Shown: piece after piece, positions 16,678 through 25,775 of the stretch
Numbering within the stretch: the first letter of the stretch is position 1
Layout of the letters: each line of letters starts with the position of its first letter
Source of the DNA: Paenibacillus hexagrammi
Lineage (GTDB): Bacteria; Bacillota; Bacilli; Paenibacillales; NBRC-103111
DNA length: 64,000 bases
NCBI RefSeq assembly: GCF_021513275.1
Contig: NZ_CP090978.1
Location: 1,922,001-1,986,000 of the forward strand
Reading direction: 5' to 3'
Notes under the pieces: model-generated
Told to the model about the DNA's origin: nothing
Databases searched by the model: none
Seen by the model: the letters and a program-made list of their open reading frames with translations, nothing else
Made by a program: the position numbers and the translations under genes

Positions 16678-18312
16678 ATGCAGATGGAAGCTTTTCATTG
16701 GAAAAAAAATCAGGCGCTTGCCGAGGACTATATACAAGATTCAGGCACGGCGAATCATTTATTTCATTTTCATTATAAACGGACTGAGGATTGGTTGACC
16801 CGTGCTGCTTGGGTTACGGAACAATCCTCAGCTCTTCGTGCGGACCGGCATCAATTAGCAGCCGTGCTAACCTCTTATAACGAGAGAATCGGGAATACGC
16901 AGCAAGCGCTGCAAAAGATACAGGATTTATCGAAGTCTGAATCATTGGTTGTTGTAGGCGGTCAGCAAGCAGGTCTATTTGGAGGACCGCTGCTTGTGCT
17001 GTATAAAGCAATTACGATTATTCAATTGGCTCGCGAATGGAGCGGTAAACTGAGCCGTCCGATAGTTCCTGTCTTTTGGATCGCCGGAGAAGATCATGAC
17101 TTTGATGAGGTAAATCATATCTATTCACTCACAAGCGCCCAGACCGTCGAGAAAATCAAGGTAGAACATCCGACAGGCCAACGAACCTCTATTAGTAGAT
17201 TGCCTTTGAAGGAGCATGTATGGATAGCTGCGCTGCAGGCTTTAGAGGATTCGCTGATAGATACCGAATTCAAAGCGGAGCTGCTGGCTAAGTTGAAGAA
17301 CGCGGCACTACCTTCCTCCACATTGTCCGATGCTTTCGCCAGATGGATGGCGTGGTTATTTGGCGAATACGGGCTTGTTCTGCTTGATGCAGATGACCCA
17401 CCTCTGAGAGGTGTCGAATCAGCCATGTTCGAGCAGTTGATCGCTCGCAATGAAGCTTTAAGCGATGCACTCATGCAAGGACGGAAGCGGGTACGTGAAT
17501 GCGGATATGAGCCGCAAGCAGATATTACAGAGAATGGCGCGAATCTATTTGTTTTTGAAAAAGGGGGCCGGCTGCTTCTGCAGCGGGAGGATGGACTTTT
17601 TACGGATAAAAAGAAATCAGTCTCCTATTCTCGCGAGCAGCTGCTTGATATATCGGTTACGCATCCGCAGCGGCTTAGCAATAACGTGATGACCCGGCCG
17701 CTCATGCAGGAATATCTGTTTCCTGTGCTGGCAACGGTGCTGGGTCCCGGGGAAATAGCGTATTGGGGGCTGACAGCAAGTGCCTTTGAAATGTTTGGGA
17801 TGAAGCTTCCGATTGTGGCGCCGCGGTTGGAGTTTACTTTGATCGAAGGAACCGTACATAAACATATGGTCAGATACGATCTGAGCTTTGACGACGTGCT
17901 GAACCGGTTTGAAGAGAAGAAGCAGTCTTGGCTGAGCAAGCAGGATACGATGCGTCTTGGGGAAAGATTTGAAGTGGTGAAGGAAGAGTTCAAAGCGAGC
18001 TACGGACCCTTGGTAGACTCTTTGGCTGCTATTAATGCTGGTGTGAAACTGCTCGGAGAATCGAATCTGGCCAAAATTCTGAATCAGATCGAATATCTCG
18101 AACAAAAAGCTGCAGACGGCCACAAGGCGCAATTCGAATCTACACTGCGTCACCTTGACCGCATTCAGCTTACGATCAGGCCGTTAGCCAAGCCGCAGGA
18201 AAGAGTGTATAATGGTTGTGCCTATATGAATCGATACGGGAATGGTTGGTTGAAGCAATTAGTCGAAACTCCCATACCGGTAGATGGACAACATCGCATT
18301 TATTATTTGTAA
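16678..18312 (+). CDS. bshC: Bacillithiol synthase, cysteine-adding enzyme BshC
   Basis: The protein has 544 residues, close to the usual 540. ATG 16678 has GGAAAGGGG upstream. Marks of BshC are VVGGQQAGLFGGPLLVLYKA (from about residue 90), PVFWIAGEDHDFDEVNHIY (about 132-150), and a C-terminal coiled-coil region (about 400-490) ending with a YMNRYG motif. BshC joins cysteine to glucosaminyl-malate in the last step of bacillithiol synthesis, so the organism uses bacillithiol as its low-molecular-weight thiol. bshC commonly sits just upstream of dcw in Bacillales. ahcY follows after 19 bp and is probably cotranscribed. Confidence 0.95.
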   Translation: MQMEAFHWKKNQALAEDYIQDSGTANHLFHFHYKRTEDWLTRAAWVTEQSSALRADRHQLAAVLTSYNERIGNTQQALQKIQDLSKSESLVVVGGQQAGLFGGPLLVLYKAITIIQLAREWSGKLSRPIVPVFWIAGEDHDFDEVNHIYSLTSAQTVEKIKVEHPTGQRTSISRLPLKEHVWIAALQALEDSLIDTEFKAELLAKLKNAALPSSTLSDAFARWMAWLFGEYGLVLLDADDPPLRGVESAMFEQLIARNEALSDALMQGRKRVRECGYEPQADITENGANLFVFEKGGRLLLQREDGLFTDKKKSVSYSREQLLDISVTHPQRLSNNVMTRPLMQEYLFPVLATVLGPGEIAYWGLTASAFEMFGMKLPIVAPRLEFTLIEGTVHKHMVRYDLSFDDVLNRFEEKKQSWLSKQDTMRLGERFEVVKEEFKASYGPLVDSLAAINAGVKLLGESNLAKILNQIEYLEQKAADGHKAQFESTLRHLDRIQLTIRPLAKPQERVYNGCAYMNRYGNGWLKQLVETPIPVDGQHRIYYL

Positions 18313-18331
18313 AATACAGGAGGATGTTAGG

Positions 18332-19594
18332 ATGAATTCAGTAGAGAAGAGCATTGTAACTGATATCAAGCTCGCTCCGGAAGGTCACTTGAAGATCGAC
18401 TGGGTGAAGGCTCATATGCCGGTTTTAAACCGTATTCGTGAGCAATTTGAGAAGGAGCAGCCGTTCAAAGGCTTGAAAGTGACGATCTCCTTGCACTTGG
18501 AAGCGAAAACAGCTTACCTGGCCAAAGTCGTTCAAGCGGGCGGCGCCGAGGTGACAATTACAGGCAGTAATCCTCTATCTACTCAGGATGATGTCTGTGC
18601 AGCATTGGCAGAAGACGGAATCACCGTATTTGCCAAGTACAATCCAAGTCCAGAAGAATACAAATCACTTTTGATCAAATCGTTAGAGTCCAAGCCGGAC
18701 CTTATTATCGACGACGGTGGAGATCTAGTGACGATTCTGCACTCCGAGCGTAAGGACCTTCTTGAGAATGTAAGAGGCGGAGCGGAAGAGACAACAACCG
18801 GCATTCTGCGTTTGAAAGCTATGGAAAAAGAAGGCGAGCTGCAATTCCCGATGCTTGCGGTGAACGACGCTTTTTGTAAATATTTGTTCGATAACCGTTA
18901 TGGAACGGGTCAATCCGTTTGGGACGGCATCAACAGAACGACAAACCTAGTTGTAGCAGGAAAAACCGTTGTAGTTGTCGGTTACGGATGGTGCGGCAAA
19001 GGTGTTGCTATGCGTGCTAAAGGACTTGGTGCCAATGTCATTGTTACGGAAATAGATGCAATCAAAGCGGTTGAGGCTTACATGGACGGCTTTGCCGTTA
19101 TGCCGATGGTCGAAGCTGCCAAGCAAGGCGATTTCTTCGTAACGGTTACTGGAAACCGTGATGTGATCCGCGGTGAACACTACAAAGTCATGAAAGACGG
19201 GGCTATCTTATCCAACGCAGGGCACTTTGATGTGGAAGTGAACAAACCGGAGCTGGAAGCGCAATCCGTCTCTAAGCGTACGGTACGCCGTAACATTGAA
19301 GAGTATGAATTGACAGATGGTCGTAAAATTTATGTCTTGGCGGAAGGACGCTTGGTTAACCTTGCAGCTGGTGATGGCCACCCTGCAGAAATCATGGATA
19401 TGACCTTCGCGCTGCAAGCGATGTCTTTGAAATATGTGAACGAACAGTATAACAATATCGGCAGCAAAGTTGTTAACGTGCCTTACGAACTGGATGAACA
19501 GGTTGCAAGATATAAGCTTGAATCCTTGGGCACAAGCATTGATTCTTTGACGGAAGAACAAAAATCGTACTTGGATAGCTGGGCGGAGCATTAA
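18332..19594 (+). CDS. ahcY: Adenosylhomocysteinase
   Basis: The protein has 420 residues starting at ATG 18332, with ACAGGAGGATG upstream. It shows the SAH hydrolase layout: substrate region at the N-terminus (SLHLEAKTAYLAKVVQAGGAEV), DDGGDL, GGAEETTTGILRL, then the NAD-binding fold VVVVGYGWCGKGVAMRAKGLGA (about residues 212-233) and a C-terminal AGDGHPAEIMDM. It splits S-adenosylhomocysteine to adenosine and homocysteine. The protein is the shorter form lacking the insertion of the eukaryotic enzyme. Many Bacilli instead use Pfs/LuxS, so its presence is a lineage trait. Pairing with bshC links methyl-cycle and thiol metabolism. Confidence 0.94.
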   Translation: MNSVEKSIVTDIKLAPEGHLKIDWVKAHMPVLNRIREQFEKEQPFKGLKVTISLHLEAKTAYLAKVVQAGGAEVTITGSNPLSTQDDVCAALAEDGITVFAKYNPSPEEYKSLLIKSLESKPDLIIDDGGDLVTILHSERKDLLENVRGGAEETTTGILRLKAMEKEGELQFPMLAVNDAFCKYLFDNRYGTGQSVWDGINRTTNLVVAGKTVVVVGYGWCGKGVAMRAKGLGANVIVTEIDAIKAVEAYMDGFAVMPMVEAAKQGDFFVTVTGNRDVIRGEHYKVMKDGAILSNAGHFDVEVNKPELEAQSVSKRTVRRNIEEYELTDGRKIYVLAEGRLVNLAAGDGHPAEIMDMTFALQAMSLKYVNEQYNNIGSKVVNVPYELDEQVARYKLESLGTSIDSLTEEQKSYLDSWAEH

Positions 19595-19604
19595 TCCGAT
19601 ACAT

Positions 19605-19641
19605 AGAGCCGGAGTGGACAACGTGTCCCTCCGGCTTTCTT
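19605..19641 (+). terminator. Terminator after ahcY
   Basis: AGCCGGAG and GGACA arms (about 19606-19619) pair with TGTCC and CTCCGGCT (about 19622-19636), followed by a pyrimidine-rich TTCTTTTTT. Confidence 0.85.
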
Positions 19642-19665
19642 TTTTATCGCTTAGTTTAGAGTGTA

Positions 19666-20082
19666 TCATTGAGGTGTACTTTCAAAGAGCTGCTTGATGA
19701 GGTCTGTAAATGCTTTGTTGTCCAAATAGTAATGTCCGTGGATGGAATTCGTAAGAAATGAGAGCTTTGATTCTTTGTGTTCATACAATGTGACGCTGTA
19801 CTGAAACCCCGTGCGGCCTTCTTGATTCGGATCCGGTTGTAATTCTAGTTCGCTTACAGCGTCTATCCAGGCGTGAATCATTTTTTGATTCGTATAGCTT
19901 TTTAATTCGCCTGTTGATCCGCTCCGGATGTCAATTTGATCGACATTCTGGATGTCGCCTGGGTACAGCTGCTTTAACGTTATTGGTTGTAAAGGTTCTG
20001 AGTCTACGGTATTGCTTTTGCATCCTATTAAAAGCGTGATCATAACAACAAGAATGGCGAGAAGCATCATTGTAGATCGCAT
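19666..20082 (-). CDS. Small hypothetical lipoprotein
   Basis: The protein has 138 residues. I choose the start at 20082 because GGAGAAGGAGGTGG lies just upstream and a lipoprotein signal follows directly (Met-Arg-Ser, hydrophobic core, Leu-Ile-Gly-Cys). The longer frame to 20223 adds a very basic region and overlaps the divergent gene. The mature part is hydrophilic, with ITLKQLYPGDIQNVDQIDIRSGSTGE near residue 35. I do not recognise a family. It is divergent from the DUF4349 lipoprotein, with about 130 bp between their starts. Confidence 0.7.
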   Translation of the reverse strand: MRSTMMLLAILVVMITLLIGCKSNTVDSEPLQPITLKQLYPGDIQNVDQIDIRSGSTGELKSYTNQKMIHAWIDAVSELELQPDPNQEGRTGFQYSVTLYEHKESKLSFLTNSIHGHYYLDNKAFTDLIKQLFESTPQ

Positions 20083-20215
20083 CGGCCACCTCCTTCTCCC
20101 CATATAACGGGTGTTCATCATCGAAAGTTGCTGAATTTGAAATCGTGCAACTTTTTCGATCTTTTTCCGTTTAGAGGTTGAACGACCTATTAATGGAAAA
20201 GAGGGGTTGATGAGA

Positions 20216-21337
20216 ATGCGCATTCAAACAGAAAGAGAAACCGTCGCATTATGGTGTCACAAAGGTACTGGGTGGAAAAGAAGGATGAGCGGGTTATGCT
20301 TAACGACACTGTTGGTAGCTGCCATCTTAAGCGGCTGTGGCTCTTCAGGAGAGAACAGTACAGCAAAATCCGCGGGCGCGCCTAAAGCGGAAGCGCAATC
20401 TGCTTCGGCTGCTGCAGAACCTGCAAAGGTTACGGGGCAAAGTCAACAAATGGGGGACAGGAGTCCGTTGGCATCAGCAGAGGATAAAGCACTGGCATCG
20501 ACTTCATCAGAGAGCAACACCACTACGAGTCCATCACAGACGTCTGTTGTGCCGGCCGCGCAAAATGAAGGGGAAGAAGGCTTTAACCGGAAACTGATCT
20601 ATCATGCAAATCTGGTCATGCCTGTGACAGACTATGTTCAGTCAGAGACCAAGCTCAGGGATCTAGTGGCTTTAAGCGGTGGGTACATTTTACAATTCTC
20701 CGAGAATGCAGGCACTTCAGAACGAGGGGGGACATTTACGATCAAAGTTCCGGCCAAGGGTTTTGTCTCCCTATTGGACGGTCTAGAGTCCATAAGTCCC
20801 TCTCTCCAGCGGAACGTGCAAGGACAGGACGTTACAGAAGAGTATGTGGATTTGGAGTCCCGTTTAAAAGCCAAACAGATGGTGGAGACTAGGTTGCTTA
20901 GTTTCATGGAGAAAGCGTCCAAGACGGATGACTTGCTTGCGTTTTCCAACGAGCTATCGAAGGTTCAGGAGGAAATCGAGCAAATAAAAGGACGAATGCG
21001 GTATTTGGATCAAAATGTCGCTTATTCCACCATCGAGCTCCGCATGTATCAACAAACAGGCAATAAGCCGCTGCTTTCGGATCCTAATGAGTTGTCGTTA
21101 AGCGAGAGGATCGGGAAAGCGTGGTATTCCAGTTTGAATATTTTGGCGGCAGTCCTGCAAGGGATCTTAATTTTCCTAGCGGCCGCACTGCCAGTGGTTG
21201 TCATTCTAGCAGTCATTCTGCTGCCCATATGGTGGAACCGGAGACGAAAAAAACGTCAGCTTGCCAGCATAAGAAGTGAGATCAAAGAACAAAATGCCGC
21301 TAAACTGCATGAATCGGAAGAAAATGAGTCCAAGTAG
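20216..21337 (+). CDS. DUF4349-family membrane-anchored lipoprotein
   Basis: The protein has about 373 residues. ATG 20216 fits GAGGGG at 20201-20206 with a normal gap. A lipobox (Ala-Ile-Leu-Ser-Gly-Cys) ends an N-terminal hydrophobic stretch. Residues 45-120 are a low-complexity Ser/Ala/Thr/Glu linker. The DUF4349 domain follows (FNRKLIYHANLVMPVTDYVQSETKLRDLVALSGGYI, then RVQ-type coiled-coil at VEEIEQIKGRM), and a C-terminal membrane helix (LIFLAAALPVVVILAVILLPIWW) ends in a basic tail. DUF4349 proteins are common in Firmicutes and uncharacterised; anchoring at both ends suggests a cell-surface role. A terminator separates it from mraZ. Confidence 0.85.
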   Translation: MRIQTERETVALWCHKGTGWKRRMSGLCLTTLLVAAILSGCGSSGENSTAKSAGAPKAEAQSASAAAEPAKVTGQSQQMGDRSPLASAEDKALASTSSESNTTTSPSQTSVVPAAQNEGEEGFNRKLIYHANLVMPVTDYVQSETKLRDLVALSGGYILQFSENAGTSERGGTFTIKVPAKGFVSLLDGLESISPSLQRNVQGQDVTEEYVDLESRLKAKQMVETRLLSFMEKASKTDDLLAFSNELSKVQEEIEQIKGRMRYLDQNVAYSTIELRMYQQTGNKPLLSDPNELSLSERIGKAWYSSLNILAAVLQGILIFLAAALPVVVILAVILLPIWWNRRRKKRQLASIRSEIKEQNAAKLHESEENESK

Positions 21338-21374
21338 AACCAAAATGATATGAAAAATATGAAAAAATTTTCAG

Positions 21375-21405
21375 AAATCCTGTTCTTGGAGCAGGATTTT
21401 TTGTT
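21375..21405 (+). terminator. Terminator upstream of the dcw operon
   Basis: AATCCTG (21376-21382) pairs with CAGGATT (21392-21398) followed by a T6 tract. It insulates dcw from the DUF4349 gene. Confidence 0.85.
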
Positions 21406-21426
21406 TGTTTGGCGAAATATTCTATA

Positions 21427-21456
21427 AAAGTGGTGGAAAGTGGTACAAAGTGGAGG
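21427..21456 (+). promoter_or_regulatory. MraZ operator: three tandem 10-bp repeats
   Basis: Three exact-period repeats, AAAGTGGTGG, AAAGTGGTAC and AAAGTGGAGG, lie 20 bp upstream of the mraZ start. They match the known MraZ binding pattern: TGG-containing direct repeats spaced ten bases, as shown in Escherichia coli and Mycoplasma. The AT-rich TATTCTATAAAAG just upstream may hold the -10 element. Autorepression of the dcw operon by MraZ is therefore likely. Confidence 0.8.
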
Positions 21457-21475
21457 GAAAGGGGGGCGCCATGCT

Positions 21476-21913
21476 ATGTTCATGGGGGAATACCAACATA
21501 GCATAGACGAAAAAGGCCGAATGATCATACCGGCCAAATTTCGCGAGGCGCTCGGCGAGTCCTTTGTCATCACCCGCGGCTTGGATCAATGTTTGTTCGT
21601 GTATCCGAGAAGCGAATGGATCGTGCTGGAGCAGAAGCTCAAAGCACTTCCACTCATGAAATCGGATGCAAGAGCGTTTACAAGGTTTTTCTTTTCAGGT
21701 GCTACGGAATGTGATCTTGACAAGCAAGGCAGGGCTAACATCCCAAGTAATCTGATTGAGCATGCAAAGCTTGAAAAGGATTGTGTCGTGATTGGTGTAT
21801 CCAATCGTGTTGAGATTTGGAGCAAGCAAATGTGGGAAAGCTATTCCAATGAGTCGGAGCAGTCGTTTAATGAAATTGCAGAGAAGCTCGTAGACTTTAA
21901 TTTTGATCTATAA
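21476..21913 (+). CDS. mraZ: Transcriptional regulator MraZ
   Basis: The protein has 145 residues. I choose ATG 21476 behind a G-rich ribosome binding site; it gives the typical [23 protein letters not shown] start. Two SpoVT/AbrB-like swapped-hairpin domains are visible: residues 5-47, and 76-125 with [18 protein letters not shown], each with a DxKGR/DKQGR motif. MraZ forms ring-shaped oligomers that bind repeats in its own promoter, which are visible at 21427-21456. It heads the dcw operon; rsmH follows 50 bp later. Confidence 0.96.
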   Translation: MFMGEYQHSIDEKGRMIIPAKFREALGESFVITRGLDQCLFVYPRSEWIVLEQKLKALPLMKSDARAFTRFFFSGATECDLDKQGRANIPSNLIEHAKLEKDCVVIGVSNRVEIWSKQMWESYSNESEQSFNEIAEKLVDFNFDL

Positions 21914-21963
21914 AAGAGTGTAAGCATACGATTTTTTGAGTCAACACGCTAGGAGGACAACAA

Positions 21964-22914
21964 GTGTTTCATCATGTGACAGTACTTAAGGAAGAGTCGG
22001 TAGAAGGATTACATATAAAACCCGATGGTATTTACGTAGATTGCACGATGGGCGGAGCGGGGCACAGCTCTCTGATTGCTTCGCAATTAGGCCCAAACGG
22101 GCTTCTGATTGCCTTCGATCAAGATGACATTGCCTTGAACAATGCCAAGACAGTCCTGGCTCCCTACTTGGATCGCGTGCAGATCGTAAAGAGTAATTTT
22201 CGGTATCTGGAGCAGGTGCTCAGAACCATTCCCCAAGCTATGAAAGACGGGCGGCCGCAAGTAGACGGAATCCTCTTCGATCTTGGCGTATCATCTCCTC
22301 AATTGGATGAAGCAGAACGTGGCTTTAGCTATCATCAAGACGCTGAACTGGATATGAGGATGGATCGAACGAGTGAGCTCACCGCGAAGGTGATCATCAA
22401 CGAGTGGCCGGAAGAACGCATAGCAAAGATTCTGTTTGAGTATGGTGAAGAGAAATTCTCCCGCCGCATTGCTGCAGGCATTGCCAAAGCAAGAGCTGAC
22501 CACACCATCGAAACAACCGGTGAACTTGTTGAATTAATCAAAGAGGGCATCCCTGCAGCCGCTAGAAGGACCGGCGGACATCCGGCGAAAAGGAGCTTTC
22601 AAGCGCTTCGCATTGCCGTGAATGACGAGTTAGGAGCCTTCGAAGATGCGCTCGAGCAATCCATTCGCTGCTTGGCACCGCAAGGGAGAGTAGCAGTCAT
22701 TACCTTTCACTCACTGGAAGATCGAATTTGCAAGCAAACCTTTCATAAATACATTGAAAAATGCACGTGTCCGCCTGACTTCCCGCTATGCGTTTGCGGA
22801 AACAAAGGCATTGTAAAGCTGGTCAATCGTAAGCCGATTGTGCCCGGGGATCAAGAACTGGAACATAATCAGCGAGCAAGATCCGCCAAGTTAAGAATAG
22901 CAGAGAAACTATAA
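21964..22914 (+). CDS. rsmH: 16S rRNA (cytosine-1402-N4) methyltransferase RsmH
   Basis: The protein has 316 residues starting at GTG 21964 behind CTAGGAGGACAAC. The SAM-binding motif [12 protein letters not shown] lies at about residues 22-33. Later marks are [46 protein letters not shown] and [12 protein letters not shown]-terminal Cys cluster ([13 protein letters not shown]) is typical of Firmicute RsmH. It methylates N4 of C1402 in the ribosomal P site. It keeps its usual position between mraZ and ftsL. Confidence 0.97.
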   Translation: MFHHVTVLKEESVEGLHIKPDGIYVDCTMGGAGHSSLIASQLGPNGLLIAFDQDDIALNNAKTVLAPYLDRVQIVKSNFRYLEQVLRTIPQAMKDGRPQVDGILFDLGVSSPQLDEAERGFSYHQDAELDMRMDRTSELTAKVIINEWPEERIAKILFEYGEEKFSRRIAAGIAKARADHTIETTGELVELIKEGIPAAARRTGGHPAKRSFQALRIAVNDELGAFEDALEQSIRCLAPQGRVAVITFHSLEDRICKQTFHKYIEKCTCPPDFPLCVCGNKGIVKLVNRKPIVPGDQELEHNQRARSAKLRIAEKL

Positions 22915-22936
22915 ATATAAAGGGGGAACATGATAG

Positions 22937-23371
22937 ATGCCTTCCTATATTCAAGGGAATTTAGCCCTGGACCAAAAACGCCCACGTCAAGAGACTAAAG
23001 TGAAGATGAAGGAAACGACAAAAATCGTGTACCGCAGCAAATCTTTGCCCGTACAGGAGAAAATGTTGTATCTATTTACGGTTGTGCTTTGTGTGATTGT
23101 TGCCGGAGTCATTGTATGGCGTTACGCGGCGATTTACCAAATGAATGCAAGCATTCTTCAGATGCAAAAGCAGGTTCGCCAGATTGAAGCGGAAAACAGT
23201 GCTTTAAAGCAGCAGTCCGAGGCGCTGCAAAGTCCTGACCGTTTAAAGAAGGAAGCAGAGCGTCTCGGGTTGAAACCTCAAGAGGAGTGGATGAAATCAC
23301 ATACGGCGACCGCTGCTGCAAAGCCAAAAACATCCACGGATAAGAAGACGAAAGTAGCCTTTAATCCTTAA
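22937..23371 (+). CDS. ftsL: Cell division protein FtsL
   Basis: The protein has 144 residues starting at ATG 22937 with AAAGGGGG upstream. It has a basic cytoplasmic N-terminus of about 45 residues, one membrane helix (MLYLFTVVLCVIVAGVIVW, about 43-61), then a short leucine-zipper-like coiled coil (ILQMQKQVRQIEAENSALKQQ) and a Lys/Thr/Ala-rich tail. This is the FtsL plan. It partners DivIB and DivIC at the septum and supports PbpB. The sequence is too variable for more, but position between rsmH and pbpB settles it. Confidence 0.9.
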   Translation: MPSYIQGNLALDQKRPRQETKVKMKETTKIVYRSKSLPVQEKMLYLFTVVLCVIVAGVIVWRYAAIYQMNASILQMQKQVRQIEAENSALKQQSEALQSPDRLKKEAERLGLKPQEEWMKSHTATAAAKPKTSTDKKTKVAFNP

Positions 23372-23389
23372 CAGGGCAGGAGTTTGATC

Positions 23390-25690
23390 ATGACTAAAAA
23401 AATTAAAATGCGCTCATTACTGATCGGAGGGTTCTTCACCCTTCTTTTTGTTGTGCTTATCGCAAAGGTCTATTGGATTCAAGTAGTAGAAGCGTCTTGG
23501 TTGACAAGCAAGGCGAAAGAATTGTGGGAGGAAGATAAAGTTCTTGCTCCCGTCAGAGGTTCGATCCTGGACAGGAACGATAAGGTGCTCGCCGTAGACG
23601 CGACCGCGTACACCGTTTCTTTGAATCCTGAAATTATTAATTCCTATCATGATTTAGAAGACATAACGCAAGGACTTGCTGATATTTTAAAAGATTCCGA
23701 TGAAACAAGAGACGAGCTAGAAGCCAAAATCCGAGAAAAAGGCACCAAAAAGCGGAATGACGGCACATTTTTAGTCAACGTTGAGATTAAAAACGAAGGC
23801 TGGAAGATCAGCAAGGACAAGGCCGATCAGGTCAAGGAATTAATCGCCTCTATACAGAATAAGTTGGATGTGAAATCCAAGGAAAATATAGGGATTTATA
23901 TTTCTGAAGATAAGAAAAGGTACTATCCCGGTGAAACTCTCGCCTCGCACATACTTGGTTATACCAACAAAGAAGGCAAAGCTGCTTTAGGATTGGAACT
24001 CTCCATGGATGATATTCTTAAAGGTGTGCCGGGGATGATGAATTATGAGACAGACGCCAAAGGGGTAGAGCTGCCTGATGCCAAAGTTACCTATAAACCG
24101 GCGGAGGACGGCAAGAATGTAAGGCTAACGATTGACAAGAACATCCAATATTACATCGAAAGCGCGCTTGCAAAAGTCAATGAGGAATGGCATCCAAAAA
24201 GCTTGACGGCTATTGCTGTCGATCCTCATACCATGGAAATTCTTGGTATGGCCAATGTCCCTACGTTTAATCCGAATTCATACTGGACCATCGACAATCA
24301 GGAGGATTTTAAGAATAATGCCGTAGCTTCACGTTATGAGCCGGGCTCGACCTTTAAAATTGTCACTTTAGCGGCTACTGTTCAAGAAGGATTGTTCAAA
24401 CCGGAGGACAAATACCAATCCGGGGCTATTCGGGTAGAGGATCGAGAGCTTCATGACCATAACCGTGTCGGATGGGGCAAAATCACCTATCTCGAAGGCT
24501 TAAAACGTTCCAGTAACGTTGCATTTGTTAAGTTGGGCTATGAGATGCTCGGTGAGGATAAACTTAGAAGCTATATTAACAAGTTCGGCTTTGATGAGAA
24601 AACGAATATCGATATGCCTGGAGAAGTGTCAGGCTTAATTGATATGAAATACCCTACCGAGTATGCGACGGCTACGTATGGACAAGGTAAAGTAGTGGTA
24701 ACGGCTATTCAACAGACCGCAGCATATGGAGCGATTGCCAACGGCGGCATGATGATGTGGCCCCACATTGTTAAAGATATCTTGGATCCGAAGACAAACC
24801 AGGTTATTCAATCCTTTGAGCCCAAAGAAGTGCGTCAGGTAGTAACACCGCAAACGGCCAAACAGGTTGGAGAATACTTGGAGCAGGTCGTATCAGATCA
24901 GAATATCGGTACAGGTAAGCTGGCTTATATTGACGGGTACCGGGTAGCCGGTAAAACAGGTACAGCGAACGTAGTCCTACCTGGAGATCGGACTTATGCT
25001 ACGGATCAATGGCTCGTATCCTTCATCGGTTATGCTCCGGTGGAAGATCCGAAGATCTTGCTCACCTTAATTGCAGACCAACCGGACCTCGGCGGCAACT
25101 ACCACTTGGGCGGACAAGTATTGGGACCTGCTTTCAAAGATATCGTCACACAGTCCTTGCAATATATGGGGGTGGCTTCGAATAAGCAACCAAAGGTGGA
25201 GACCAAACAAGCGAACACATTGACTATGCCTGATTTGGTCGAATCGACCCTCCAATCTGCGCAGGATAAAGCGAAGGAATTGAACTTGAAGCTTGATGTA
25301 TTTGGCAGCGGAAATCAAGTGATCGAACAATTTCCGAAGGCTGGAACTGAAATCACGACCGCCCAACGAATCTATGTGTCTGTGCAGCCTTATGATGAAC
25401 TGCCGGTTCCTAACTTTAAAGGGAGATCACTGCGTGATGCGCTGGAGGCCTGTTCGTTCCTAAGACTCGATTGTCAAACGACTGGTGAAGGTTACGTTGT
25501 CGATCAGAGCGTATCCGGTGAAGGGGACTCCCGATCCGTGACCCTACAGCTGCAGCCGCTCAGTGAAACAGCAGCCGCTTCCCCGACTCCGACTCCGTCT
25601 AATGCAGCAAAAGCAAAAACGAACGCAAAAGACAACAGCAGTAAATCGGATTCGGCCTCTAAAGAGAAGAGTGCCAAGCCTGCTGAGTAG
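23390..25690 (+). CDS. pbpB: Septal class B penicillin-binding protein with PASTA domains
   Basis: The protein has about 766 residues from ATG 23390 (GGCAGGAG upstream). After a membrane helix (LLIGGFFTLLFVVLIAKVYWI) comes the dimerisation domain, then the transpeptidase domain with active-site STFK (YEPGSTFKIV, about residue 321), SSN (about 376) and KTGTAN (about 522). Two PASTA-like repeats follow (TMPDLVESTLQSAQDKAKEL and PVPNFKGRSLRDALEAC). The last 45 residues are a Ser/Ala/Lys/Pro low-complexity tail. It is the essential septal transpeptidase (PBP2B/FtsI type) working with FtsL and DivIB. Position and length fit. Confidence 0.94.
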   Translation: MTKKIKMRSLLIGGFFTLLFVVLIAKVYWIQVVEASWLTSKAKELWEEDKVLAPVRGSILDRNDKVLAVDATAYTVSLNPEIINSYHDLEDITQGLADILKDSDETRDELEAKIREKGTKKRNDGTFLVNVEIKNEGWKISKDKADQVKELIASIQNKLDVKSKENIGIYISEDKKRYYPGETLASHILGYTNKEGKAALGLELSMDDILKGVPGMMNYETDAKGVELPDAKVTYKPAEDGKNVRLTIDKNIQYYIESALAKVNEEWHPKSLTAIAVDPHTMEILGMANVPTFNPNSYWTIDNQEDFKNNAVASRYEPGSTFKIVTLAATVQEGLFKPEDKYQSGAIRVEDRELHDHNRVGWGKITYLEGLKRSSNVAFVKLGYEMLGEDKLRSYINKFGFDEKTNIDMPGEVSGLIDMKYPTEYATATYGQGKVVVTAIQQTAAYGAIANGGMMMWPHIVKDILDPKTNQVIQSFEPKEVRQVVTPQTAKQVGEYLEQVVSDQNIGTGKLAYIDGYRVAGKTGTANVVLPGDRTYATDQWLVSFIGYAPVEDPKILLTLIADQPDLGGNYHLGGQVLGPAFKDIVTQSLQYMGVASNKQPKVETKQANTLTMPDLVESTLQSAQDKAKELNLKLDVFGSGNQVIEQFPKAGTEITTAQRIYVSVQPYDELPVPNFKGRSLRDALEACSFLRLDCQTTGEGYVVDQSVSGEGDSRSVTLQLQPLSETAAASPTPTPSNAAKAKTNAKDNSSKSDSASKEKSAKPAE

Positions 25691-25775
25691 AGAAGGCTTG
25701 TTCTAACCCCTGTTTGTCCCGAATAGTCTTGATATGAAACGATCTTGACTTGTTGGGAAAGGGGAGCGAACGCAC

